Shown: piece after piece, positions 1-5,603 of the stretch
Layout: each line of letters begins with the position of its first letter
Position numbering within the stretch: the first letter of the stretch is position 1
Assembly: GCA_001412425.1 (NCBI GenBank)
Contig: LKUH01000233.1
Location: forward strand, 1 to 5,603
Reading direction: 5' to 3'
DNA length: 5,603 bases
From: Candidatus Cloacimonas sp. SDB
Lineage (GTDB): Bacteria > Cloacimonadota > Cloacimonadia > Cloacimonadales > TCS61
Position numbers and translations under genes: made by a program
Notes under the pieces: generated by a model
Database searches by the model: none
What the model was told of the DNA's origin: nothing
What the model saw: only the letters and a program-made list of their open reading frames with translations

Positions 1-404
1 ATTTTTCCGGGATAAGAGCATATGACGAATGGATCAAGATCCTGAAAAATGACAAATTCTATGCTGATCTCGGCATTGACAGTTTAAGGGATGTATTTCA
101 AGCCAACTGGTGGATCCTGTACAGTTTAAAGGAAGCTAAATCTAATGCAGTTAAATTCCTGAAAGATAATAAAAACAAATTTCTTAACCATACTGACATA
201 ATCATTGAGTTAATTGACATATACACTAAAGAAGTCGAACTGCTGAAGGCTTATGTGGAAAAAATGCCGTCACCTCATAAAGGTAATACGGCAGAAGATT
301 GGCAACCTCAGCATCGGTACGAGCAGCTGGAAATTCTAGCTCTTGTTTTAGAACTGGAAAACAAAGTTTTATCATTGTTGCAGTTAAGACCTTTAGAATA
401 TTAA
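1..404 (+). CDS. C-terminal part of a possible C39/BtrH-like protein (5' end outside window)
   Basis: An open frame runs from position 3 to a TAA at 402-404, giving the last 133 residues of a protein whose start lies upstream of the window. The visible part is soluble and largely helical. It opens with an AYDEWIKIL stretch, has an aromatic NWWILY patch, then an AKSNAVKFLKD helix, a short Pro-containing linker (KMPSPHKG) and a final Leu/Glu-rich helix ending in RPLEY. This order resembles, from memory, the C-terminal helical region of papain-like C39/BtrH-type (DUF4872-like) proteins. The catalytic N-terminal half, with the Cys and His that would settle the matter, is not in the window, so the family call is tentative and no function is assigned. 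The stop lies 15 nt before fdhD in the same reading frame, which suggests a shared transcript. That the frame is coding is much surer than its identity. Confidence 0.55.
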   Translation, partial: FSGIRAYDEWIKILKNDKFYADLGIDSLRDVFQANWWILYSLKEAKSNAVKFLKDNKNKFLNHTDIIIELIDIYTKEVELLKAYVEKMPSPHKGNTAEDWQPQHRYEQLEILALVLELENKVLSLLQLRPLEY

Positions 405-410
405 TTTAGT

Positions 411-418
411 GGTGGTGA
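411..418 (+). promoter_or_regulatory. Ribosome binding site of fdhD
   Basis: GGTGGTGA matches the consensus GGAGGTGA at 7 of 8 bases and lies just before the ATG at 420, with 4 nt between the GGTGG core and the start. The only in-frame codons between the upstream TAA (402-404) and this ATG are TTT, AGT, GGT, GGT and GAC. The next in-frame ATG, at 450, has no comparable site. This supports 420 as the start. Confidence 0.65.
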
Positions 419-419
419 C

Positions 420-1199
420 ATGGATGAGTTGAGATTATTTTTAGAAATAATGAAATACAAAAAAGGCAAAGCTGAATTTGCCAGCGATATTGTGATCAGG
501 GAAATTTCTTTCCGCATATTTATCAATCAGAAATTACTGGTGACCATTTCGGCTTTACCCAGCGATCTTCAAGAGCTTGGCACTGGATTCCTGTGGTCGG
601 AAGGTTTGATAACTGACCTTTTGGAAATAAAAGATTTTCAGTTCGATCCTCAGGAAAAGTTTATTAATTTCAACTTGAATATTCCTGACGACAGGATCAG
701 GAATTTTCAGGAGACAGGTGAGAAGACTTCCGGTTGCGGATCAAGTTTATCGGCTGCAATTGATAATGGAGCAGTTCAAGCTTTTTCGGTTAAGACTCTT
801 GAAGCTGAAAAGATTTTAACTTTGATGAAAGAGTTCATCCGCAGTTCCAGACTTTTTGGGGAAACAGGTGGAGTACATATAGCAGGACTGATAAAGAATT
901 ACAAAATTATTTACTTTGCAGAAGATATAGGTCGGCATAATGCAGTCGATAAAGTGGCAGGCAAAGCAATTAGTGATAAGGAAAATCTGAGTGAACATAT
1001 CCTATTCTGTTCGGGCAGGATATCTTCTGAGATCGTAAAAAAAGCGGTTAGGCTGCATATTCCGCTAATCATATCCAAATCAGCTCCAACCTCGGAAGCA
1101 ATAAGACTGGGCTGGGAATATAAGGTTAATCTAATCGGCTTTGCTCGAAATGAAAGAATGAATCTTTATACTGGAATAACAGAATTAACTTTTACTTAG
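420..1199 (+). CDS. fdhD: Formate dehydrogenase accessory sulfurtransferase FdhD
   Basis: FdhD is a cytoplasmic sulfur carrier. In E. coli it passes sulfur from the cysteine desulfurase IscS to the Mo-bis-MGD cofactor of formate dehydrogenases, which is needed for their activity. The 259-residue length is normal. Family landmarks appear in order: the GFLWSEGLI segment (residues 56-64), the active-site loop TSGCGSS (103-109), GETGGVHIAGLI (147-158), EDIGRHNAVDKVAG (168-181), SGRISSEIVKKA (198-209), SKSAPTSEA (219-227) and the terminal NLIGFARNERMNLYT (237-251). The loop keeps the first Cys of the E. coli CxxC pair (C106), but the second position is Ser109. The only other Cys is C197. The start at 420 is supported by its ribosome binding site, and the first ten residues precede the usual domain. 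It follows the partial gene by 15 nt and converges with selA. Stop codon is TAG. The identity is secure; whether the target is a Mo or W enzyme cannot be seen. Confidence 0.96.
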   Translation: MDELRLFLEIMKYKKGKAEFASDIVIREISFRIFINQKLLVTISALPSDLQELGTGFLWSEGLITDLLEIKDFQFDPQEKFINFNLNIPDDRIRNFQETGEKTSGCGSSLSAAIDNGAVQAFSVKTLEAEKILTLMKEFIRSSRLFGETGGVHIAGLIKNYKIIYFAEDIGRHNAVDKVAGKAISDKENLSEHILFCSGRISSEIVKKAVRLHIPLIISKSAPTSEAIRLGWEYKVNLIGFARNERMNLYTGITELTFT

Positions 1200-1226
1200 T
1201 GCAATATCGGTATCGTTTATCAGATT

Positions 1227-2636
1227 TCAACTTGTGGAATCAGTCTTCAAAACAGTGGAGACTATTTCGACCAGCTGAGTCAGATCTTCTTTAAAGAGGC
1301 TCTGAACATCGAACAATAAATTCCCTTCTCGCAATATTCCCAGAACAGGTCTATTATTATTGAGCAATTTTTTAAAGATTTTTTCAGCAAAATTGCGTTC
1401 TTTTCCTGAGGAAACCAGTTTTACTGCAAAGCTGTCAATTTCCAATCCGGGAAGGGTACCACCTCCCACTCTGGCTTTACTTGGAATAATTTCAGCTACT
1501 ATATTTTTATTAGAGAATTTTTCCTGGAGTTCTTCTGCCATAGATCTTAATTCGGTCTGAGAGCGGTTCAGCATTTCAAAGATTGGAATATCATTAACGA
1601 GGGATGAATCTTCAAGATAGGCAGAGACAACATTTATCAGGCCAGACATCGTCAGTTTTCCCACTCTTAAAACTCTCATCAGGGGTGATTTCCTTAGTTT
1701 ACCGATCAGAGTTTTTTTGCCGACAATGATTCCTGCCTGTGGGCCTCCCAGCAACTTATCGCCGCTGAAGGAGACAATATCAGCACCGTCAGTAATACTA
1801 TTGCGTACATCGGGTTCATTCTCAAGTTTTAATCCTTCCGGTTTTTTCAATAATCCTGATCCAATATCATAAATCATGAGTAAATTGTTTTTATGTGCTA
1901 AATTTACCAGATCTCTTATCTCGACTTCTTCACTGAATCCTTTTATTTCATAATTAGATTTATGGGCTTTAAAGATGATTCTGGTTTTTGGCGTGATGGC
2001 ATTTTCATAATCGGATAATCTGGTTCTATTAGTAGTACCAACTTCGACCATTTTTGCTCCGCTGGATTTCATGATATCGGGAATTCGGAAGGAACCGCCG
2101 ATCTCAATAAGTTCACCTCGGGAGATGATGACCTCTTTACCTTTAGCAAAAGTAATAAGGCATAAAAGTACGGCAGCAGCATTATTATTGACAACAACTG
2201 CATCCTCTGCACTGGTAATATACTTCAGTAAATTCTTAATATGATCATTACGCTGACCTCTTTTACCGGTTTTAAGATCAAATTCCAGATTTGAATATCC
2301 CTGAATAATGGACTTCATGGATCTAAAAATTGATAAACCGAGAGGTGCTCTGGAAAGATTTGTATGCAGCACAATTCCGGTAGCATTTATTACGGGTTTT
2401 AAAGAAGGTTCCGTTATATCTTTGATTTTTTCTTCAATCTCATTCACGATCTGGATCAGGGTTTTACTCTTCTTCCCGGCCAATATTTTTTTTCTGGCAT
2501 CTTCCAGAGTTTCACGAATTGAGAAAGTTACCAGTGAGACTCCGTATTTTTCGGTCAATTTTTGTATTTGCTCATTTGTAAGAAGCTTATCTACTGCTGG
2601 TAATGATCTCAGCTTGTTTTGTATTTCTTCATTCAT
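1227..2636 (-). CDS. selA: L-seryl-tRNA(Sec) selenium transferase (selenocysteine synthase) SelA
   Basis: SelA is the bacterial PLP enzyme that converts Ser-tRNA(Sec) to Sec-tRNA(Sec) using selenophosphate made by SelD; in known cases it is a homodecamer. At 469 residues it has the usual length, including the N-terminal domain (SLPAVDKLL, residues 11-19) that separates true SelA from shorter SelA-like proteins. Visible motifs are NATGIVLHTNLSRAPLG (84-100), SNLEFDLKTGKRGQRND (115-131), VVVNNNAAAVLL (147-158), the PLP lysine K294 in SFSGDKLLGGPQAG (289-302), MRVLRVGKLT (320-329) and VGGGTLPG (390-397). K294 corresponds to K295 of E. coli, and R95, R321 and R324 fall where catalytic arginines are described in Aquifex SelA. 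Two hallmark positions differ from the forms I remember: S94 (usually Gly) and G326 (usually Asp). It starts at the only plausible ATG, behind a good AGAGG site, and ends in TGA. No selB or selD is in the window. Confidence 0.96.
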   Translation of the reverse strand: MNEEIQNKLRSLPAVDKLLTNEQIQKLTEKYGVSLVTFSIRETLEDARKKILAGKKSKTLIQIVNEIEEKIKDITEPSLKPVINATGIVLHTNLSRAPLGLSIFRSMKSIIQGYSNLEFDLKTGKRGQRNDHIKNLLKYITSAEDAVVVNNNAAAVLLCLITFAKGKEVIISRGELIEIGGSFRIPDIMKSSGAKMVEVGTTNRTRLSDYENAITPKTRIIFKAHKSNYEIKGFSEEVEIRDLVNLAHKNNLLMIYDIGSGLLKKPEGLKLENEPDVRNSITDGADIVSFSGDKLLGGPQAGIIVGKKTLIGKLRKSPLMRVLRVGKLTMSGLINVVSAYLEDSSLVNDIPIFEMLNRSQTELRSMAEELQEKFSNKNIVAEIIPSKARVGGGTLPGLEIDSFAVKLVSSGKERNFAEKIFKKLLNNNRPVLGILREGNLLFDVQSLFKEDLTQLVEIVSTVLKTDSTS

Positions 2637-2642
2637 TTTAAA

Positions 2643-2647
2643 CCTCT
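2643..2647 (-). promoter_or_regulatory. Ribosome binding site of selA
   Basis: Read on the minus strand this is AGAGG, 6 nt before the ATG at 2636-2634. It fits the start at 2636. The protein has no other Met until about residue 107, well inside the catalytic fold. Confidence 0.65.
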
Positions 2648-2702
2648 GGAAAAATTAAAATCAGGATTCATGGGCATTTTTTCGAGTTTTGAAAAGAATC
2701 TG

Positions 2703-2731
2703 TCCTCAGAAATATGATTGAGGATTTTTTT
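2703..2731. terminator. Hairpin with T-run between the kinase gene and selA (possible terminator)
   Basis: TCCTCA (2703-2708) and TGAGGA (2719-2724) form a perfect 6-bp stem with a 10-nt loop, extendable by one G-T pair. On the plus strand seven T follow at once (2725-2731), the canonical terminator layout, yet no plus-strand gene ends here. On the minus strand it lies 28 nt after the kinase stop, with an A-run before it and only a scattered T-rich stretch (GATTCTTTTC) after it. It may act on kinase transcripts as a weak or bidirectional terminator, or as an attenuator before selA. The stem is short, so this is tentative. Confidence 0.35.
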
Positions 2732-2751
2732 AAAATAACAAGTTATAAACT

Positions 2752-5526
2752 TCAAAGGTCTTTTGCAGTTGCTGCAGGAAAAGTCAATTTGAGACAAGTT
2801 CCATTGTTTATGGTTATATCAAGTTTTCCATGCAGCTGTTCGCTGAGAGAATTAACCAGTTGTAAACCCAGAGGTTTGGAAGCTGTTTTATTATAATCTT
2901 TCGGCATACCGATACCGTTATCTTCAATTATCAAAATATAGTTAGAAGATCTTTGATTAAGAGAAACAGTAATTAGTCCACGCTCCTTACCCACAAAAGC
3001 GTATTTAAGGCAATTGGACAGCAATTCATTAATTATCAATCCCAGTGGAATAGCCTGGGTTATATCCAGATAGATATCTGAGATCTGATACACAATCTGA
3101 ATTTTATTGATGTCAATTGAATAGAACACTAGCAGGTGATGAGCCAATTTTCTGATATAGTCATTGAAATCTATTTTGGTAAAATCACCTGATTTATACA
3201 ATTTTTCATGAATCATAGACATTGATCTTACTCTGTTCTGACTTTTTCTGAAAATCTCAAGTGTTTCCTGATCTTTTATATATCGTGATTGCAGCTGCAA
3301 CAAACTGGAAACAACCTGCATATTATTTTTTACCCGGTGATGAATTTCCTTAATGAGTATTTCTTTTTCTTTCAGAGACTTTAAAAGTTTTTCTTCCGAG
3401 ATCTTTCTTTCGGTTATATCAGAAAGCACCAGATAAAAAGCACTATTATCATTATCAGTTTTATGGTGGGTTAAACCACAGAGCACACAGCATTCTCTAC
3501 CATCTTTTCTTTTGAACCATAATTCGATATTTCGGTTTTCCTCCGGCTCATTTTCAATCTCCTCTATCAGTTCCAATATGTTCTGTTTATCGGAAAGTGC
3601 AATCAGGTCTGATTTTTCCAACTTTTGAATTTCTTCCAGCTGGTAACCGGTAAGCTGAACAAATTTATCGTTTACATAAACAACTTTCTCATTTTCAACA
3701 ATCATTAATCCGTCGTTGATTTTCTTAGCCATCGTCCGGAATCGGAATTCACTTGCGCTGAGTTCATTTTGAGCTCTGATCTGTTCGGTGATATCTTTTT
3801 TGACTGAAGCAAAATTGATCAGATTTCCAGATTCATCTTTTATGGGAAAAATTATTACATCTTCAAAGAAAAGGTCTCCATTTTTCTTTTTATTAAGAAA
3901 TATACCTTTCCAGACCTGACCGGTATTAATTGTATCCCAGAGATTTTGATATACATCTTGTTCAATTAACCCCGATTTAAAGATACGGGGATTCTTGCCT
4001 AAAACTTCTTCTCTGGTGTAACCAGTAATTTTCTCCAGGAATTTATTAACATAAAGAATTTTTCCTTCCAGATCTGTCATAATTATCGATGCTTCTGCCT
4101 GATTGACAATATGAGCTAATCTATTAACATTTTTTTCCAGTTTTATTCTTTTTTTAATTTCCTTTTTTTTGTTTTTATTGATTATATAAAGCCAGATAAT
4201 AATAGCCAGAAATATTGCCGATGCGATATAAAGCAGCAGTCTTGTATTATAACCATGTTGCTGTTTTAATTTAAGAAGTTCAATTTCTTTATTATGTTTT
4301 TGTTTTTCATAAATTGATTGGATTTCGGTTATTCTTTTACTGCTATCAAGAACTAAGCTATCTTTTAAGGAAACATAGTACTGGTAATTTTGAAAAGCTT
4401 TCTTATAATCTTCCATATTAACATAATATTTCGCAAAGATTTTATAGCCTTCCATCAGAAGATCCTGAAAATTATAATCACGGGCAATTTCAAGACCTTT
4501 GTTCAAATAATCAAGCCCATGCAGATAGTCTCCATAGTCAATATAGAGTTCTCCCATATTGCTGAGAGTGTTAGCTACGCCCCATTTATCTTCCAGTTTA
4601 TTGGAGAGATCAATTGATTGCTGATAGCTTTGCAGCGCTTTATCAAAATTACCCAGTTTTTTATACGTAATTCCTATATTATTAAGATTTGTTGCTATTC
4701 CGGCTTCATCCTCCAATTTTTGAGCATATTCCAGAGATTCCATATAGTAGCTTAAAGCTTTATGATTTTCATTGAGATCGCTGTAAATGATACCTATATT
4801 GTTCAAACAATCAGATATTCCCTGTTCATCCTTCATTTCTATATAGATTAAGTGTGCCTTATTATAATATTCCAGCGATTGTTTATGATTACTCATGGCA
4901 AGATAGATATTTCCAATATTTATATAAGAATTTGCGATACCTTCTTTATCTTCTATACTTTCGTAAAACAGCAACGCTTTAAAATAGTGTACCAAAGCTT
5001 CATCGTAAACAATCAAACTATCATAAAGCAAGCCTATGTTATTAAATACATCCGCACGCCTGGAAATTTCACCCAGTTTGAAATAAACTGCTTCAGCCGA
5101 TTCGTAATATTCCAGAGCTTTATTGTATTGAAGTTTATCCGCAAAAATATCTCCCAAGGAAAAGAATGCATAGGCTTCTTCAATATGAGGAGAAAGTGAC
5201 TTGATTTGTTCAATCGCCAGATTATAATTTACAATTGCTTCCTGATAATTATTAGAATTGTAGTATCTGTCACCAATTAGATTATAAATTTGAGCAGTAT
5301 TTTCAGGCAGTTCCGATAATTCAATCAGATTTCTGAGAAATTCAATTGAATGATCAAAATCAACATCTACTAGCTGTTGATTAATATTTTGCAGAATTTC
5401 TCTTCTTGTTTCAGCTTTTCCAGATTTAAACTGATCATAAACTTCATTATAATTGAATTCCGCAAAAATCTGACAACTGATTAAAATAATAACCGCAGTA
5501 AATATTTGGGAAACTTTGTTTAACAT
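2752..5526 (-). CDS. TPR-PAS-PAS sensor histidine kinase of the HisKA_2 family
   Basis: A 924-residue membrane sensor kinase. Residues 1-22 look like a signal peptide, followed by about eight tetratricopeptide repeats (77-390) with an exact 40-residue period, so the TPR sensor should lie outside the cytoplasmic membrane. A charged, probably coiled-coil segment (395-425) leads to one membrane span (about 429-449), then a Lys-rich cytoplasmic linker. Two PAS domains with their C-terminal PAC parts follow (about 470-583 and 593-706), each ending in a DITE motif. The HisKA_2 box is KEIHHRVKNN (726-735), with H730 the expected phospho-acceptor. The ATPase has an N box (NELLSNCLKY, 833-842), G1 DNGIGMP (869-875), G2 PLGLQLV (885-891) and a final NGTCLKLTFP (908-917). 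All catalytic motifs are intact, so it should be active. C18 sits in a possible lipobox, and PAS2 carries a Cys/His cluster (679-688). The ligand and the partner regulator are unknown; none is encoded here. Stop codon is TGA. Confidence 0.93.
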   Translation of the reverse strand: MLNKVSQIFTAVIILISCQIFAEFNYNEVYDQFKSGKAETRREILQNINQQLVDVDFDHSIEFLRNLIELSELPENTAQIYNLIGDRYYNSNNYQEAIVNYNLAIEQIKSLSPHIEEAYAFFSLGDIFADKLQYNKALEYYESAEAVYFKLGEISRRADVFNNIGLLYDSLIVYDEALVHYFKALLFYESIEDKEGIANSYINIGNIYLAMSNHKQSLEYYNKAHLIYIEMKDEQGISDCLNNIGIIYSDLNENHKALSYYMESLEYAQKLEDEAGIATNLNNIGITYKKLGNFDKALQSYQQSIDLSNKLEDKWGVANTLSNMGELYIDYGDYLHGLDYLNKGLEIARDYNFQDLLMEGYKIFAKYYVNMEDYKKAFQNYQYYVSLKDSLVLDSSKRITEIQSIYEKQKHNKEIELLKLKQQHGYNTRLLLYIASAIFLAIIIWLYIINKNKKKEIKKRIKLEKNVNRLAHIVNQAEASIIMTDLEGKILYVNKFLEKITGYTREEVLGKNPRIFKSGLIEQDVYQNLWDTINTGQVWKGIFLNKKKNGDLFFEDVIIFPIKDESGNLINFASVKKDITEQIRAQNELSASEFRFRTMAKKINDGLMIVENEKVVYVNDKFVQLTGYQLEEIQKLEKSDLIALSDKQNILELIEEIENEPEENRNIELWFKRKDGRECCVLCGLTHHKTDNDNSAFYLVLSDITERKISEEKLLKSLKEKEILIKEIHHRVKNNMQVVSSLLQLQSRYIKDQETLEIFRKSQNRVRSMSMIHEKLYKSGDFTKIDFNDYIRKLAHHLLVFYSIDINKIQIVYQISDIYLDITQAIPLGLIINELLSNCLKYAFVGKERGLITVSLNQRSSNYILIIEDNGIGMPKDYNKTASKPLGLQLVNSLSEQLHGKLDITINNGTCLKLTFPAATAKDL
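4357..5298 (-). repeat. Eight tandem TPR units with a 120-nt period inside the kinase gene
   Basis: The kinase segment 77-390 consists of eight TPR units beginning near residues 77, 116, 156, 196, 236, 276, 316 and 356. Four middle units share the pattern LED/MKD-x-x-GIA-x-x-LNNIGI-Y. The 40-residue spacing (34-residue TPR plus 6-residue linker) shows in the DNA as a motif near CCTATATT recurring every 120 nt, ending at 4560 (as CCCATATT), 4680, 4800, 4920 and 5040. Units 3 to 7 are most alike; the first and last are diverged. This is typical of expansion by internal duplication. Confidence 0.85.
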
Positions 5527-5530
5527 ATCA

Positions 5531-5534
5531 CTCC
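5531..5534 (-). promoter_or_regulatory. Ribosome binding site of the kinase gene
   Basis: Read on the minus strand this is GGAG, followed by TGAT and then the ATG at 5526-5524. The spacing of 4 nt is short but workable. The signal-peptide-like sequence that begins at this ATG also supports it as the start. Confidence 0.55.
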
Positions 5535-5538
5535 AATC

Positions 5539-5567
5539 TTTCAGCTAACTAAAACATCGAGCTGAAA
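5539..5567. repeat. Perfect 8-bp inverted repeat in the kinase leader
   Basis: TTTCAGCT (5539-5546) and AGCTGAAA (5560-5567) are perfect inverted copies separated by 13 nt, ending 4 nt before the GGAG site of the kinase gene. It could be an operator for a dimeric regulator or an RNA hairpin next to the ribosome binding site. No T-run follows on the minus strand. On the plus strand a run of eight T (5579-5586) begins 11 nt later, too far for a standard terminator. The role is not known. Confidence 0.45.
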
Positions 5568-5603
5568 TTCAGGTAAGATTTTTTTTCCTGTTAACTTAAG
5601 CAG

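Noticed and set aside
1200..1226. Searched the 27-bp gap between the convergent fdhD and selA stops for a shared bidirectional terminator.
   Set aside because: No stem longer than 3 bp and no T-run is visible in the gap.
1188..1229. Selenocysteine readthrough of the selA TGA stop, giving 13 more codons up to a TAA.
   Set aside because: SelA already has its normal length at this TGA, and I see no SECIS-like hairpin just after it. The direct repeat TATCG-G-TATCG there does not fold.
1242..1263. Hairpin AGTCTTC/GGAGACT (7-bp stem, one G-T pair) 43 nt after the fdhD stop, as a possible fdhD terminator.
   Set aside because: It lies inside the 3' coding end of selA and only three T follow on the plus strand, so it is not a convincing terminator.
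2308..2658. Plus-strand open frame of 116 codons opposite the N-terminal part of selA.
   Set aside because: It is antisense to conserved SelA motifs, its sequence looks like a random hydrophobic translation, and it has no clear ribosome binding site.
2677..2697. A second AT-rich inverted repeat (TTTTTTC/GAAAAGA) upstream of selA.
   Set aside because: The stem is almost entirely A-T with a G-T pair and a 7-nt loop, as expected by chance in AT-rich intergenic DNA.
2714..2896. Plus-strand open frame of 60 codons starting inside the intergenic hairpin and running into the kinase 3' end.
   Set aside because: Most of it is antisense to the ATPase domain, with no recognisable protein features.
4852..5199. 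Plus-strand open frame of 115 codons opposite the TPR region of the kinase.
   Set aside because: It is antisense to a well-supported repeat domain, has a low-complexity hydrophobic/aromatic composition and resembles no family I know. Open antisense frames are expected opposite the repeated codon pattern.

Overview
The window is AT-rich and gene-dense. It looks like the chromosome of an anaerobic, Gram-negative-type bacterium. An uncultured lineage such as Cloacimonadota or a relative of Bacteroidota/Marinimicrobia would fit, but this is an impression from protein style, base composition and the exported TPR-PAS kinase, with no marker gene to confirm it. I see no mobile element, CRISPR array, tRNA, rRNA or phage gene.

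Layout: (1) positions 1-404, plus strand, hold the 3' end of a gene cut by the window edge, perhaps a papain-like C39/BtrH-type protein. (2) fdhD, at 420-1199 on the plus strand, starts 15 nt after that gene and is probably co-transcribed with it. It is the sulfur carrier that activates molybdenum/tungsten formate dehydrogenases. (3) selA, at 2636-1227 on the minus strand, converges on fdhD with only 27 bp between the two stop codons. It is selenocysteine synthase. (4) A 115-bp gap (2637-2751) holds a short hairpin with a T-run and the selA ribosome binding site. (5) A 924-codon gene at 5526-2752, minus strand, encodes a sensor histidine kinase: signal peptide, eight TPRs, one membrane span, two PAS domains, then HisKA_2 and HATPase. 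(6) Positions 5527-5603 are its leader, with a perfect 8-bp inverted repeat just upstream of the ribosome binding site.

How the genes may work together: fdhD and selA are both accessory factors for selenocysteine-containing formate dehydrogenases. One sulfurates the cofactor and the other supplies Sec-tRNA, so together they predict formate metabolism with a UGA-recoded enzyme elsewhere in the genome. The kinase lies upstream of selA on the same strand, but the 115-bp gap with a hairpin makes a functional link unproven. No response regulator is present, so it appears to be an orphan kinase here.

I found no clearly new system. The points most worth a second look are the possible lipobox at the kinase N-terminus, a Cys/His cluster in its second PAS domain, the single-Cys variant of FdhD, and two unusual residues at SelA hallmark motifs.
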